From assembly GCF_000172155.1 (NCBI RefSeq), contig NZ_ABIZ01000001.1:5427105-5491104 (forward strand): a stretch of 64,000 bases of DNA, given 5' to 3'. Positions 55,266-64,000 of this stretch are shown one piece after another. Every line of letters starts with the position of its first letter. Within the stretch, counting starts at the first letter, position 1. This stretch comes from Verrucomicrobium spinosum DSM 4136 = JCM 18804 (GTDB taxonomy: Bacteria; Verrucomicrobiota; Verrucomicrobiia; Verrucomicrobiales; Verrucomicrobiaceae). Below the pieces are notes generated by a model. That model was not told the origin of the DNA. It did not search any database and saw only the letters and a program-made list of their open reading frames with translations. A program made the translations under genes and the position numbers.

Positions 55266-56414
55266 ATGCCCTTGCTCCCTCCCCTCACCCAAATCCCGCC
55301 AGAAGTGGCGTCGCTGGAGGATTATGAACGGCTCGCGCGAGAACGGCTCACCGATCACGCCTGGGCCTATTATTACGGGGGTGCGGGCGATGAAATCACG
55401 GTGCGCCGCAATCGCGAGGCATTCACGGAGCTGGCCCTGGCTCCGCGGGTCCTGGCCCCGATGACGGGTGGCCACACCCGGATCAGCCTGCTCGGGCATG
55501 AGTACGACCACCCCATCTTCCTCGCCCCCATCGCCTACCATCGCATGGCGCACCCGGATGGCGAGGTAGCCACCGCCCTGGGAGCTTCAGCATTGAAGGC
55601 GGGCATGATCCTCAGCACCCATGCCAGCATGCTCCTGGAGCAGGTGGCCGCGGCCGCGCAGGCCCCCTTGTGGTATCAGCTCTATCTTCAGCCGGATCGC
55701 GGTTTTATCCGCGAGCTGCTCCAGCGGGTGGCGGCTGCGGGTTATCGCGCCATCGTCTTGACGGTGGACGCCCCGCTCAAGGGGCTCCGCAATCGCGAGC
55801 ACCACGCGCTCTTCAAGCTCCCTCCGGGCATCGAGGCCGTGAACCTGAAAGGCATGAAGTCCCTGCCGCCGGTTTACGCCCAGCCGGGGGCCCCCTCCAT
55901 CTATTTCGGTCCGCACCTCGATGCCGCCCTCACCTGGAAGGACATCGCCTGGTTACAGGAAAACACCCACCTCCCCATCATCGTGAAAGGCATCATGCAC
56001 CCGGATGATGCCTCCCTGGCCCTACAACACCAGGTCGCCGGCATGGTGGTCTCAAACCACGGGGGGCGCACCCTGGACACCGCTCCAGCGACGATCGAGG
56101 TGCTGCCCGCCATCGCTGACCGCGTGGCCGGTCAGGTGCCCATCCTGCTGGATGGCGGGATCCGCCGCGGAACTGATATTCTCAAGGCACTCGCGCTGGG
56201 AGCCAAGGCTGTCCTCATTGGCCGCCCCTATATCTATGGCCTGGCAGCCGCCGGGGCGGTGGGTGTCGCGCATGTGCTCAATATCCTGCGGGCAGAGCTT
56301 GAGATGGCCATGGCCTTCACCGGCCGTGCCACCCTGGACCAGGTGGACGCCTCCACGCTGTGGGATTGGGAATATCGTACGTCAAAATCATCCCCTCCCG
56401 CAAGGGCGCGGTGA
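55266..56414 (+). CDS. FMN-dependent alpha-hydroxy-acid oxidase/dehydrogenase
   Basis: A 382-residue TIM-barrel flavoprotein from the ATG at 55266, 10 bp after the toxin stop; the longer frame from 55152 lies inside the toxin gene. It oxidises L-2-hydroxy acids such as lactate, glycolate or mandelate. The active-site block SNHGGRTLD (263-271) carries the base His265 and Arg268. Lys241 (IVKGI) and DGGIRRGTDILKALALGA bind FMN. The length fits the soluble oxidase or dehydrogenase group. The natural substrate cannot be told. The next gene follows after 18 bp. Confidence 0.9.
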   Translation: MPLLPPLTQIPPEVASLEDYERLARERLTDHAWAYYYGGAGDEITVRRNREAFTELALAPRVLAPMTGGHTRISLLGHEYDHPIFLAPIAYHRMAHPDGEVATALGASALKAGMILSTHASMLLEQVAAAAQAPLWYQLYLQPDRGFIRELLQRVAAAGYRAIVLTVDAPLKGLRNREHHALFKLPPGIEAVNLKGMKSLPPVYAQPGAPSIYFGPHLDAALTWKDIAWLQENTHLPIIVKGIMHPDDASLALQHQVAGMVVSNHGGRTLDTAPATIEVLPAIADRVAGQVPILLDGGIRRGTDILKALALGAKAVLIGRPYIYGLAAAGAVGVAHVLNILRAELEMAMAFTGRATLDQVDASTLWDWEYRTSKSSPPARAR

Positions 56415-56432
56415 ACGGCCCGTTATGGGCTC

Positions 56433-57788
56433 ATGCCGCACACATGCATCGCCTGCCCTCTGGCACAGCTGCTTATCATTCTCCTGGCTCTGAGCGGGAC
56501 CCGTGGGGCCGAGCCGAACGACCCACCGTTCTCCATCCAGGCAGCCCTGGACGCCAGCCCGGGAACGATGGTCCACGTGCCGGCCGGGGATCACCTGATC
56601 TCCGCCCCCCTGCGGCTTCATCACGATCACAGCGGGCTCTATGGTGAAGGGCGCATCATCCAGCAGAATCCTGAGGTGCCCATCCTCATCATCCAGGACT
56701 CACGGGATGTGACGGTGCGAGGGCTCACCTTGACCCGTGCGAAGGACAACGAGATCACGCGGGCCGAGGGCGTGGTGGCCATCAAATGCCGCGATCTGGT
56801 GCTGGATGGCATTCGGGTCATCAACAACCGGACCCGCTCCGCGGCCATCGCCATACGGGAGAGCCAGGGCACGGACATCCGCGACTGCCGGGTGCGCAAC
56901 TACATGTGTCTCACCATCGATGACCGAACGAACAGCCCAGACTGGGGCTATGCTTTCAACTGCATCGACGGCACGGGCATCGCAGTTTCCTATAGCCAGG
57001 GCACCAGCATCACCGGCTGTCGCGTGGTGGAAGAGGATCTGCTGCCCACCCGGGAGATTCAACAAAAGCATGGGCTGGGCAAGTTCGTGAAAAAGAACCC
57101 GCAGAAAGGCACCATCGTCAGCCAGAAAACATGGGGTGAGGAGTTCGTCTCGAACTGGCACCAGGGCTCCGCCATCATCGTCACCGCTCCGGAGTCGAGC
57201 GACCTGACCCGGATCCTGAACAATCACATTGAAAACGCCGCCCAGGGTGTGGACCTGCATTCGGACCACGTCATCCTCTCCGGCAACGTGATCAACAATT
57301 CCTTCATGGGCATGAAGGCGATGCATGGTTCAAGGAATGTCATCATCACCGGGAACCAGTTCATCAAAAACGACCTCTGGAGCATTGGACTCATGCCGGG
57401 AGCGAGCTCCCATGGGGCGGCTCCAGCGGCTGAGGGCAAGCCGGCCACTCCACCCAACGTGGATGGGGGCTCCATCATCGCCAACAACATCATCTCCGAT
57501 TTCGGCCGAGGGCATTCCGCCTGGGTTTGGGAGGGTCAGGGCACGCCCATTCGTTTCGACAACCGTCAGAAGCCACACAATCCTCCGCTCGCCGACGTCG
57601 TGATCCAGGGAAATGTGATCTACGACTCAGATCGCGATGAAGCCGCGGTGGCAGGAACTGAAGGTCAGGCCAAGCCCAAGTACGAATATGCCGTACGCAT
57701 CGCCACCGAAGCCCAGGGGCTGCATTTTTCCGGCAACCTGTTCCATCCCGGCCGTTCGGGCGTCTCCAACATTCCGTTGCCTCCCTGA
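56433..57788 (+). CDS. secreted right-handed parallel beta-helix protein
   Basis: A 451-residue protein with an N-terminal hydrophobic signal (AQLLIILLALSGTRG). A pectin-lyase-like helix follows: AALDASPGTMVHVPAGDHLI, then repeated short strands of the type VTVRGLTLTRA, VLDGIRVINN, DIRDCRVRN, HVILSGNVINN and VIITGNQFIKN. This NosD/glycosidase-like fold is used by polysaccharide lyases and hydrolases, but no specific catalytic set is recognisable. It is probably periplasmic and may bind or trim polysaccharides. It lies in an apparent plus-strand run with the oxidase before it and the NHL proteins after it. Confidence 0.82.
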   Translation: MPHTCIACPLAQLLIILLALSGTRGAEPNDPPFSIQAALDASPGTMVHVPAGDHLISAPLRLHHDHSGLYGEGRIIQQNPEVPILIIQDSRDVTVRGLTLTRAKDNEITRAEGVVAIKCRDLVLDGIRVINNRTRSAAIAIRESQGTDIRDCRVRNYMCLTIDDRTNSPDWGYAFNCIDGTGIAVSYSQGTSITGCRVVEEDLLPTREIQQKHGLGKFVKKNPQKGTIVSQKTWGEEFVSNWHQGSAIIVTAPESSDLTRILNNHIENAAQGVDLHSDHVILSGNVINNSFMGMKAMHGSRNVIITGNQFIKNDLWSIGLMPGASSHGAAPAAEGKPATPPNVDGGSIIANNIISDFGRGHSAWVWEGQGTPIRFDNRQKPHNPPLADVVIQGNVIYDSDRDEAAVAGTEGQAKPKYEYAVRIATEAQGLHFSGNLFHPGRSGVSNIPLPP

Positions 57789-57880
57789 GCCCTCTTCTAC
57801 TGGCGACTGCAGCCTTGTCTTTTTGCCGGCAATCGCGTCCAATTCTCAACGATTCCGTCCTGATGTTTTATTACTCAACC

Positions 57881-58975
57881 ATGAAACACCCATCTCTCCT
57901 CCTGGTCACCGGTCTCGCATGCGCCCTCCTCTCGCCCTGCCTGCAGGCAGCCGAGTGGACGATCTCCACCTTCGCCGGCACTGGCGTGAAGGGCTTCTCT
58001 GGCGATGGTGGACCAGCCACCCAAGCCCAGATGGACAATCCCTTTGGCGTCGTACGTGGACCGGATGGTGCCATCTGGTACACGGAGTACACCGGGCAGC
58101 GCATCCGCCGTGTCACACCTGATGGCAAGATCGAGACCATGGCGGGCAACGGAAAAAAAGGATACACCGGTGATGGTGGCCCCGCCACGGCGGCGTCCTT
58201 TGACCTCCCCCACGAGATCCGTTTCGACAAGGCCGGCAACTACTACATCGCCGACATGTCGAACCACGCCATCCGCAAGGTGGACGCGAAGACTGGCATC
58301 ATCACCACCCTCGCGGGAACAGGGCGTGGAGGCTACACCGGTGACGACGGCCCTTCGGAGAAGGCCGAGCTCAAGCAACCGCACAGCATCCAGTTTGGTC
58401 CGGATGGCGACCTCTACATCTGCGACATCGGCAACCATGTGATCCGAAAAATCGACATGAAGACCGGCAAGATCTCCACCTTTGCCGGGACTGGCAAGCC
58501 TGGCCCGACACCCGATGGTGCCCCCATCAAGGGAACGCCATTGAAGGGCCCCCGCTCCATGGACTTTGACAAAGAGGGCAACCTCTGGCTGGCCACCCGT
58601 GAGGGCAACCAGGTCTTCAAGCTCGATCTGAAGGCAGGCATCATCCATCACATCGCTGGCACCGGAGCCAGTGGCTTCACCGGAAATGGTGGACCAGCCA
58701 AGCTGGCCACACTGAAAGGCCCCAAGGGCATTGCACTCGACGCTGAAGGCAACGCCTGGCTGGCGGATACGGAGAGCCACACGGTGCGCGTCATCATGGC
58801 CAAGACCGGCACCCTGGAACTTCTCGCTGGCACGGGTGAAAAAGGCGATGGTCCTGACGGTGATCCGCTCAAGTGCAAAATGGCCCGCCTGCACGGCATC
58901 TATGTGGATGCGGATGGCTCCGTCTTCATTGGAGACAGCGAGGCGCACCGCGTCCGCGTGATGAAGAAGAAGTAG
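57881..58975 (+). CDS. secreted NHL-repeat beta-propeller protein (copy 1)
   Basis: A 364-residue protein from the ATG at 57881, with signal peptide MKHPSLLLVTGLACALLSPC ending near LQAAEW. At least six NHL blades follow, each beginning with a block such as FAGTGVKGFSGDGGPA, MAGNGKKGYTGDGGPA, LAGTGRGGYTGDDGP or IAGTGASGFTGNGGPA, and continuing with an IYI/VRKID segment. NHL propellers usually mediate binding; no enzyme active site is evident. The adjacent gene is a clear relative, so this is probably a tandem duplication. Confidence 0.85.
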   Translation: MKHPSLLLVTGLACALLSPCLQAAEWTISTFAGTGVKGFSGDGGPATQAQMDNPFGVVRGPDGAIWYTEYTGQRIRRVTPDGKIETMAGNGKKGYTGDGGPATAASFDLPHEIRFDKAGNYYIADMSNHAIRKVDAKTGIITTLAGTGRGGYTGDDGPSEKAELKQPHSIQFGPDGDLYICDIGNHVIRKIDMKTGKISTFAGTGKPGPTPDGAPIKGTPLKGPRSMDFDKEGNLWLATREGNQVFKLDLKAGIIHHIAGTGASGFTGNGGPAKLATLKGPKGIALDAEGNAWLADTESHTVRVIMAKTGTLELLAGTGEKGDGPDGDPLKCKMARLHGIYVDADGSVFIGDSEAHRVRVMKKK

Positions 58976-59017
58976 GTCAAGCTCACGTGTGATTTTGAAT
59001 AGCTGAATCCGCACCCC

Positions 59018-60094
59018 ATGAAAATACGCTTCGCTCTTTCACTTCTGCTGGCTGCCACCTCCACCGCGCCGGGACTCCAGGCTGCAGTTGAACAGATCAT
59101 TGGAGCCCCCATAACTGCTGCGGTCTCAGAGCCGTTCAGCGTGGATTTCGACACAGACAAAACGCTCTACGGCGTGGAGTTCACCAAATCCAACCGCGTC
59201 TTCCGCTGGAAGGACGGCAAGCTGGACTTCATCGCCGGCGTGCAACACAACACCGAGAAGATCAAGGGCCTCGCCGAGGTGGGAGATGGCAGTGATCCGC
59301 AAAAGGCCCTCTTCAATGGAATGCATGACATCCAGATCACCAACGATGGCAAAGCCATCCTGGGTGACTCCTTTAACCACAGAGTGCGCCAACTGGACCT
59401 GAAGTCCGGCACTGTGACCACCATCGCCGGCACGGGCAAGGCGGCCTTTGGCGGGGACGGCGGTCCCGCCACGGCGGCCAGCTTCAATATCACCATGACG
59501 GCGACGCTATCACCAGACCGGCAACGCTACTATGTCGCAGACATAGGGAACCATCGCACCCGCGAGATCGATCTGGCCACCGGCAGGATCTCCACCGTGG
59601 CAGGCAGCGGGCAGAAAGGCCTGCCAACCGACGGCACCAACGCGCTGGAGGCCCCTATGGGAGACACCCGTGCCGTCACCCAGGCCAAAGACGGCACGCT
59701 CTATGTGCTGCTCCGCGGCGGCAATTCCCTCGTCGCGGTGAAGGATGGCAAAGTGAACACCGTGGTGAATGCCGGCGGTAAAAAAGGCTACAGCGGGGAC
59801 GGTGGCCCCGCCCGGGATGCCCAGATGAACGGGCCCAAGTATGTGGCCATGGACGCGGAGAACCGGGTGCTCATCTGCGATACGGAAAACCACTGCGTCC
59901 GCCGCTTCGACCCGAAAACCGGGAAGATCGAGCTCATCGCTGGACAGCCCCCCAAGGCGGGCACCAAGATCGGCAGTGATTTCCTAGGAACCGAACTGCG
60001 CCGCCCTCATGGGGTGCGCCTCGGGCCAGACGGCCTCCTCTATGTAGCGGACACCTACAACGACCGCGTGCTTCGCGGCCCGTACAGCCGCTGA
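59018..60094 (+). CDS. secreted NHL-repeat beta-propeller protein (copy 2)
   Basis: A 358-residue protein with signal peptide MKIRFALSLLLAATSTAPGL. NHL blades are visible as IAGTGKAAFGGDGGPA, VAGSGQKGLPTDGTNA and GGKKGYSGDGGPA with following VRQLDLKSG-, TREIDLATG- and VRRFDPKTG-type strands. The first blades are more diverged than in copy 1. It starts 42 bp after copy 1 and ends at a strong terminator, so the two are probably co-expressed and may bind related ligands. Confidence 0.85.
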   Translation: MKIRFALSLLLAATSTAPGLQAAVEQIIGAPITAAVSEPFSVDFDTDKTLYGVEFTKSNRVFRWKDGKLDFIAGVQHNTEKIKGLAEVGDGSDPQKALFNGMHDIQITNDGKAILGDSFNHRVRQLDLKSGTVTTIAGTGKAAFGGDGGPATAASFNITMTATLSPDRQRYYVADIGNHRTREIDLATGRISTVAGSGQKGLPTDGTNALEAPMGDTRAVTQAKDGTLYVLLRGGNSLVAVKDGKVNTVVNAGGKKGYSGDGGPARDAQMNGPKYVAMDAENRVLICDTENHCVRRFDPKTGKIELIAGQPPKAGTKIGSDFLGTELRRPHGVRLGPDGLLYVADTYNDRVLRGPYSR

Positions 60095-60114
60095 GCAAGG
60101 GCTCCCCGCATCGG

Positions 60115-60156
60115 GAAAAAGCCTCCGGGTCCATGACGGGACCGGAGGCTTTTTTC
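60115..60156 (+). terminator. terminator after the NHL pair
   Basis: A GC stem (GCCTCCGG with CCGGAGGC, extended by GTCC/GGAC pairs) is flanked by AAAAA before and TTTTTT after, so it may work in both directions. Confidence 0.85.
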
Positions 60157-60454
60157 TGAAGATCTAAAAGGAGCTCCAAACGCCGATTCCTTCCGGATGG
60201 TGCGGCAGAGGAGGTCGCACAGCACCCCCAAACTTGGAGCCGTTCGAGTTGCAGTCCATCATTTGTCAGCCCCATCGCGGGTGAGTAGCCGCAGCCCGGA
60301 GGGCTTGAGCAGGCCATGGGGCCCACCACAGTCGTACCCCACGACTGGGCGGATGTGGCCAGCTATTTGGCACCACCCCGGTCACAAACACTGAAAAACG
60401 CACATCACGACACATGAATAGGCGTCCTCGGCACACCCCCTGCGACTCGTAGCA
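60157..60454. other. intergenic region before the amidase
   Basis: About 300 bp without a gene. It contains a small perfect hairpin GTCGT-acccc-ACGAC at 60331-60345 and a G/C-rich stretch that looks like another dispersed element, though no second copy occurs in this window. Confidence 0.4.
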
Positions 60455-61192
60455 ATGATGTCTGCTCCCACCTCCCCCATTGGGCGACTGCTGCCCAGAC
60501 TGTCCTGTCTGGTCCTGTTCAGCCTCCTGGCAGCTTGTCAGACTCCTCACGAGAGCGTGTACGGCAACAAACCGGGACCCAAGGGCTTTGGCACCGTGGT
60601 GTTGGACGCCGGTCATGGCGGCAAGGATTCCGGCGCGCGCGCCAGGGGGCAGACGGAAAAGACCCTGACCCTGGACATTGCCCAACGCGTCAAAAAGGAG
60701 CTGGCGGGAGACTTCCGCGTCGTCATGATTCGTGACGGGGACCAGTTCGTGGACTTGGAAGACCGGGTCCGGAAGGCAAACCGGTACGATGGCGGCGTGC
60801 TGGTGAGCATCCATTTCAACTACGGCCCGCGTCGCCTGGCTGGTCCAGAGACCTACTGGTGGCGGGTGGACAGCTCCTCCCTGGCCCGCCGACTGCACAA
60901 GAACCTGACGACCGCGTGCACGGTGGAAGCTGGCAACCGCGGTCTGGTGCGACGCCGGCTGCGGCTCACCCGCAACCCTGAGATCCCCTGCGTGCTGGTG
61001 GAATGCGGCTACCTGACCAATGCCCGGGAAGCAGCCCTCCTCAAGACGCCGGAGTACCGGGCCAAGCTGGCCAGGGCCATCGCCGATGCATTAAAGGACC
61101 AGAAGCGGCACGGAGATGCCGGAATGGGCCCCCTGCCCGCTCCAATCATCGCCCCGCCCAGCAAGGGATCGGACGTGCGAGACAGCTACTAG
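60455..61192 (+). CDS. N-acetylmuramoyl-L-alanine amidase lipoprotein (Amidase_3)
   Basis: Cuts the amide bond between MurNAc and L-Ala in peptidoglycan, for cell separation or recycling. It has 245 residues. A lipoprotein signal ends in the lipobox LAAC with Cys28, so it is membrane-anchored, probably to the outer membrane. Zinc ligands are His54 (DAGHGGKDSGA), Glu68 and His120 (VSIHFN), and the catalytic Glu183 is in VLVECGYLTN. All are present. There is no AMIN or SPOR domain. The ATG at 60455 is followed at once by a second ATG, and either could be used. Confidence 0.92.
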   Translation: MMSAPTSPIGRLLPRLSCLVLFSLLAACQTPHESVYGNKPGPKGFGTVVLDAGHGGKDSGARARGQTEKTLTLDIAQRVKKELAGDFRVVMIRDGDQFVDLEDRVRKANRYDGGVLVSIHFNYGPRRLAGPETYWWRVDSSSLARRLHKNLTTACTVEAGNRGLVRRRLRLTRNPEIPCVLVECGYLTNAREAALLKTPEYRAKLARAIADALKDQKRHGDAGMGPLPAPIIAPPSKGSDVRDSY

Positions 61193-61302
61193 GCCGACAT
61201 CAGGCCAGCTTGAAACCGCCTGGAATCAGGACTTGTGAAAGATCGGAGGGGGTATTCCCTTTCCTTCCGTCCTCATTTTCTCCTCACCCTTCCACCGGTC
61301 CC

Positions 61303-64000
61303 ATGCTGTTTCCGCCTCCCCGCTTCGCTGTCATCGCCGCACTCGTCTGCGCCAGCCCCCTTTTCGCTGCCCCTGTTCCCATCTTCGATGGCAAGACCTT
61401 CGACGGCTGGGAGGGTGAGACGGCAAAAGTCTGGCGGATTGCTGACGGCACCATCGTGGGGGGCTCGATGGAGGGAAATCCCCAAAATGAGTTCCTGACC
61501 ACCAAGAAGAGCTACAAAAACTTCACCCTGCAGCTGGAATACAAACTGGTGGGCACGGAGGGCTTTGTGAACGGCGGGGTGCAGTTCCGCAGCAAGCGCA
61601 TTCCCAATCCTCCCAATGAAATGTCTGGCTTCCAGGCGGACATCGGAGCGGGATACACCGGGTGTCTCTACGACGAGTCCCGCCGGAAGAAGATGATGGC
61701 CACGGCGGACAAGAACTTGATCACCAGCACGGAAAAGCCCGGCGAGTGGAACAAGTACGAAATTCGCGCCGAAGGGCCACGGATCCGCATCTTTCTGAAT
61801 GATAAACTGACCATCGACTACGTGGAGCGTGAGGCAGGGATCGATGCCGATGGTGTGATCGCCCTCCAGATCCACGGCAACTGCAAAGCGGTCATCGCCT
61901 TCCGGGACATCAAACTGGAGGTGCTGCCGGATGCCCTCGTGCCGTCTGAACAAGAAGTGCTGAATCGCTTTGGCGACTCCCCTGCCCTGAAGACCGCCCT
62001 GGCTCCATGGCAAGGGGGCAAATTTCAGCTGGGGGACAACGAGGTGATCGCCCTGACAGGCCAGGCAAATCTGGTCAGGGAACAGAAGGCTGGCGAGTTG
62101 GAGGCCATCCTCACCTCGTCCTATGCCAGCCGTGAGCCAAGTTTCCGCTCCATGGCCTGGGAAGGCGACACGGTGTACGAACAATGGCGCGACCTGAACT
62201 TCGGTTCATGGAAAGGCCAGCTGGACGCCACGGGAGCCACCACCGTGCTGGCCCAGTTTGGCCAGGTGGAGTCTTTCGATGGCAAAGCCCGCATCCCGGA
62301 GTTTGTTTCCGCGTACCACCGTCTGCTTGACCAGTTTGCCTCCCGCACGCCGCGCCTCGTCCTCATCTCCCCCATTCCTTTTGAAAAGCCAGCCTCCCCT
62401 CAGGCACCGGATCTGACCATGCGCAACGAAGATGTTGCCGCGTATGCCAAAGCCATCCAGGATGTCGCCCGCCACCGGGGAGCCATTTACGTGGACCTCT
62501 TCACCCCCCTTTCCCAGCGCCCCTCCGGATCGCCCCGGCTCACGGACAACGGCCTGCATCTGAATGCCGAGGGTCTGCGGACGGTGGCGAAGCTCATCGC
62601 CACCCAACTGGGGGCCAGCGTCAGCGAAGCAGACAACCTCGGCCCGCTCCGCGAGGCCATTGTCGAGAAGAACCGCCTCTGGTTCGACTGCTGGCGTCCG
62701 GCCAACTGGTCCTTTGTGTATGGAGATCGAATCACCCAGCTCTTCGGCAAGGCGGGCGGAGACGAGCCTTCGCTGCGCGAGAGCTTTGAGAAACACAAGC
62801 CCCTCATCGCCGGTCTGGATGCCCGCCTCCATGCTCTGGCCAAGGGAGAGAAGCCCCCGGAACCACCTGCCGCCCCCGAGATTGTCCAGGAGGAGAAGGC
62901 ACCGTTGACTCCTGAAGCTCAGCTCGCCAGCTTCACCCTGGCGGAAGGCTATGAGGCCAATCTCTTTGCCTCCGAAATCGAAGGTGTGGCCAAGCCCACC
63001 CAATTCTCCTGGGATGAAAAAGGCCGCCTCTGGGTCGCCTGCTCCCCCACCTACCCCCAGGCCATTCCGGGTGTGAAGCCCTCCGACTATGTGCTCGTGC
63101 TGGAGGACACCAACGGCGACGGCAGGGCCGACAAGTCCCACCGTTTCGCGGAAGGGCTCACCATGATCCAGGGCCTGGAACCCGGTGCCGGCGGCTTGTA
63201 CGTGTGCGACTTCGACCAGATCCTCCACTTCAAAGACACCGATGGCGACGGCAAGGCGGATGTAAAACAGGTGCTCTACTCCGGCTTCGGCATTGGGGAC
63301 ACTCACCAACTCGTGAACTCCATCTGCCACGGTCCAGACGGCTCCCTGTGGTTCAGCCAGGGCCTGCATGCCTTCTCCCGCGTGGAGACGGAGTGGGGGC
63401 TCTCCCGTCTGGACAAGGCCGGGGTCTGGCGGTGGAATCCTCGAACCCGGCGCATGGACGCCTTCTTCAATGGCGGCAAGGCCGGCCATAACTGCTGGGG
63501 CGTCGCGTTTGACGACTACAACCAAGTCTTCCACAAGAGCGGCGACCGCCCCGTGGGCTACTACACCGTTCCCGGGATGGCCAAGCTCGCGGATCCCGAC
63601 GAGTATCACCCCACGGGAGCCCTCTTCGACACCAGCCCCAAGACCACCGCCATTGATTTCATCGGCACCAAGGCCCTGCCCGAAGACATCCAGGGCTGCG
63701 CCCTCATTGGCGGCTACTTTGGAAACGTGGTGGAATTGCACCGGCTTAAGGATGACGGCTCCGGGTTCAAGAGCGAACAACTGCCCAAACTGCTGCGCTC
63801 CAGTGAAACAGCCTTCCGCCCGGTGGATGTGAGCGTGGGCCCTGATGGGGCCATCTACCTCGCCGACTGGTTCAATCCTGTCATTGGTCACTACCAGGCC
63901 AGCTACGCGGATCCTCGCCGGGACCGCAGACACGGGCGCATCTGGCGCATCACTGCCAAGGGCTATACACCCGTCAAGCAGCCCAATCTGGCGGCCATGA
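61303..64000 (+). CDS. secreted DUF1080 - SGNH hydrolase - PVC dehydrogenase fusion (C-terminus cut off)
   Basis: An open frame of 899 codons from the ATG at 61303 to the window edge, with signal peptide up to FAAP (residue 24). Three domains are visible. Residues 25-208 are DUF1080/3-keto-disaccharide hydrolase type (IFDGKTFDGWEG, GGVQFRSKRI, EWNKYEIRAEGPRIRIFLND). Residues about 225-445 are an SGNH/GDSL-like hydrolase (AILTSSYASREPSF, LVLISPIPFE, LTDNGLHLNAEGLRTVAKLI with the late Asp-x-x-His). From 535 comes the PVC propeller (FTLAEGYEANLFASEIEG, LEDTNGDGRADKSHRFAEG, FKDTDGDGKADVK). Family members end in helical repeats and a CxxCH cytochrome, which would lie beyond the window. It is probably involved in oxidation and breakdown of complex or acylated sugars. 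Confidence 0.88.
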   Translation, partial: MLFPPPRFAVIAALVCASPLFAAPVPIFDGKTFDGWEGETAKVWRIADGTIVGGSMEGNPQNEFLTTKKSYKNFTLQLEYKLVGTEGFVNGGVQFRSKRIPNPPNEMSGFQADIGAGYTGCLYDESRRKKMMATADKNLITSTEKPGEWNKYEIRAEGPRIRIFLNDKLTIDYVEREAGIDADGVIALQIHGNCKAVIAFRDIKLEVLPDALVPSEQEVLNRFGDSPALKTALAPWQGGKFQLGDNEVIALTGQANLVREQKAGELEAILTSSYASREPSFRSMAWEGDTVYEQWRDLNFGSWKGQLDATGATTVLAQFGQVESFDGKARIPEFVSAYHRLLDQFASRTPRLVLISPIPFEKPASPQAPDLTMRNEDVAAYAKAIQDVARHRGAIYVDLFTPLSQRPSGSPRLTDNGLHLNAEGLRTVAKLIATQLGASVSEADNLGPLREAIVEKNRLWFDCWRPANWSFVYGDRITQLFGKAGGDEPSLRESFEKHKPLIAGLDARLHALAKGEKPPEPPAAPEIVQEEKAPLTPEAQLASFTLAEGYEANLFASEIEGVAKPTQFSWDEKGRLWVACSPTYPQAIPGVKPSDYVLVLEDTNGDGRADKSHRFAEGLTMIQGLEPGAGGLYVCDFDQILHFKDTDGDGKADVKQVLYSGFGIGDTHQLVNSICHGPDGSLWFSQGLHAFSRVETEWGLSRLDKAGVWRWNPRTRRMDAFFNGGKAGHNCWGVAFDDYNQVFHKSGDRPVGYYTVPGMAKLADPDEYHPTGALFDTSPKTTAIDFIGTKALPEDIQGCALIGGYFGNVVELHRLKDDGSGFKSEQLPKLLRSSETAFRPVDVSVGPDGAIYLADWFNPVIGHYQASYADPRRDRRHGRIWRITAKGYTPVKQPNLAAM

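Noticed and set aside
62206-63933. 575-codon open frame on the minus strand
   Set aside because: It is antisense to the DUF1080-SGNH-PVC gene, which is open to the window edge on the plus strand.

Overview
The window most likely comes from a member of the Verrucomicrobia, probably the order Verrucomicrobiales. The 16S gene carries the exact target of probe EUB338-III (45828-45845), which is diagnostic for that group. Three large secreted proteins have the PVC-type dehydrogenase/haem-binding architecture known mainly from Planctomycetes and Verrucomicrobia. There is also a giant beta-strand-repeat protein with a PEP-CTERM tail. The DNA is GC-rich and mostly chromosomal housekeeping. I see no prophage, insertion sequence, CRISPR array or plasmid gene.

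Layout. 1-1.4 kb: a truncated TatD-like hydrolase of the ebo type and two small unknown genes. 2-6 kb (plus strand): a MoeB-rhodanese protein, KDPG aldolase, and a NagB deaminase fused to a decayed PIG-L domain. 6.1-6.9 kb: non-coding, with repeats. 6.9-10.8 kb: a PVC cytochrome protein divergent from a PAS-AraC regulator. 11-18 kb (minus strand): YqhA family protein, RecR, a membrane cyclase-like protein, a ClpX-like ATPase and a Ser/Thr kinase. 18-21.7 kb: an RluA-type pseudouridine synthase, a small conserved gene, a Gfo/Idh oxidoreductase and a methyltransferase. 21.8-29.8 kb: the giant surface protein. 30-38 kb: CvfB-like protein, a second PVC cytochrome protein and HrpA. 38-41 kb: a LacI regulator and a 1.6-kb gene-free block packed with palindromic repeats.

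40.9-46.5 kb holds a complete rRNA operon on the minus strand: promoter, 16S, tRNA-Ala, tRNA-Ile, 23S, 5S and terminator. 46.9-52.7 kb (plus strand) is a tight four-gene unit: a secreted sialidase-like protein, a BASS-type carrier, an APH-fold kinase and an HpcH/HpaI aldolase. It looks like a release, import, phosphorylation and cleavage route for an organic or sugar acid. 52.7-55.3 kb: phosphofructokinase, a GNAT acetyltransferase and a MazE/AbrB-VapC toxin-antitoxin pair. 55.3-64 kb (plus strand): an FMN 2-hydroxyacid oxidase, a secreted beta-helix protein, two tandem NHL propeller proteins, a lipoprotein amidase, and the start of a DUF1080-SGNH-PVC protein that runs off the window.

Three window-wide signals stand out. 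Short 7-9 bp period repeats sit just downstream of transcripts. A family of palindromic elements clusters before the rRNA operon. Start codons are nearly all preceded by pyrimidine-rich leaders rather than Shine-Dalgarno sequences, although the 16S 3' end is normal.
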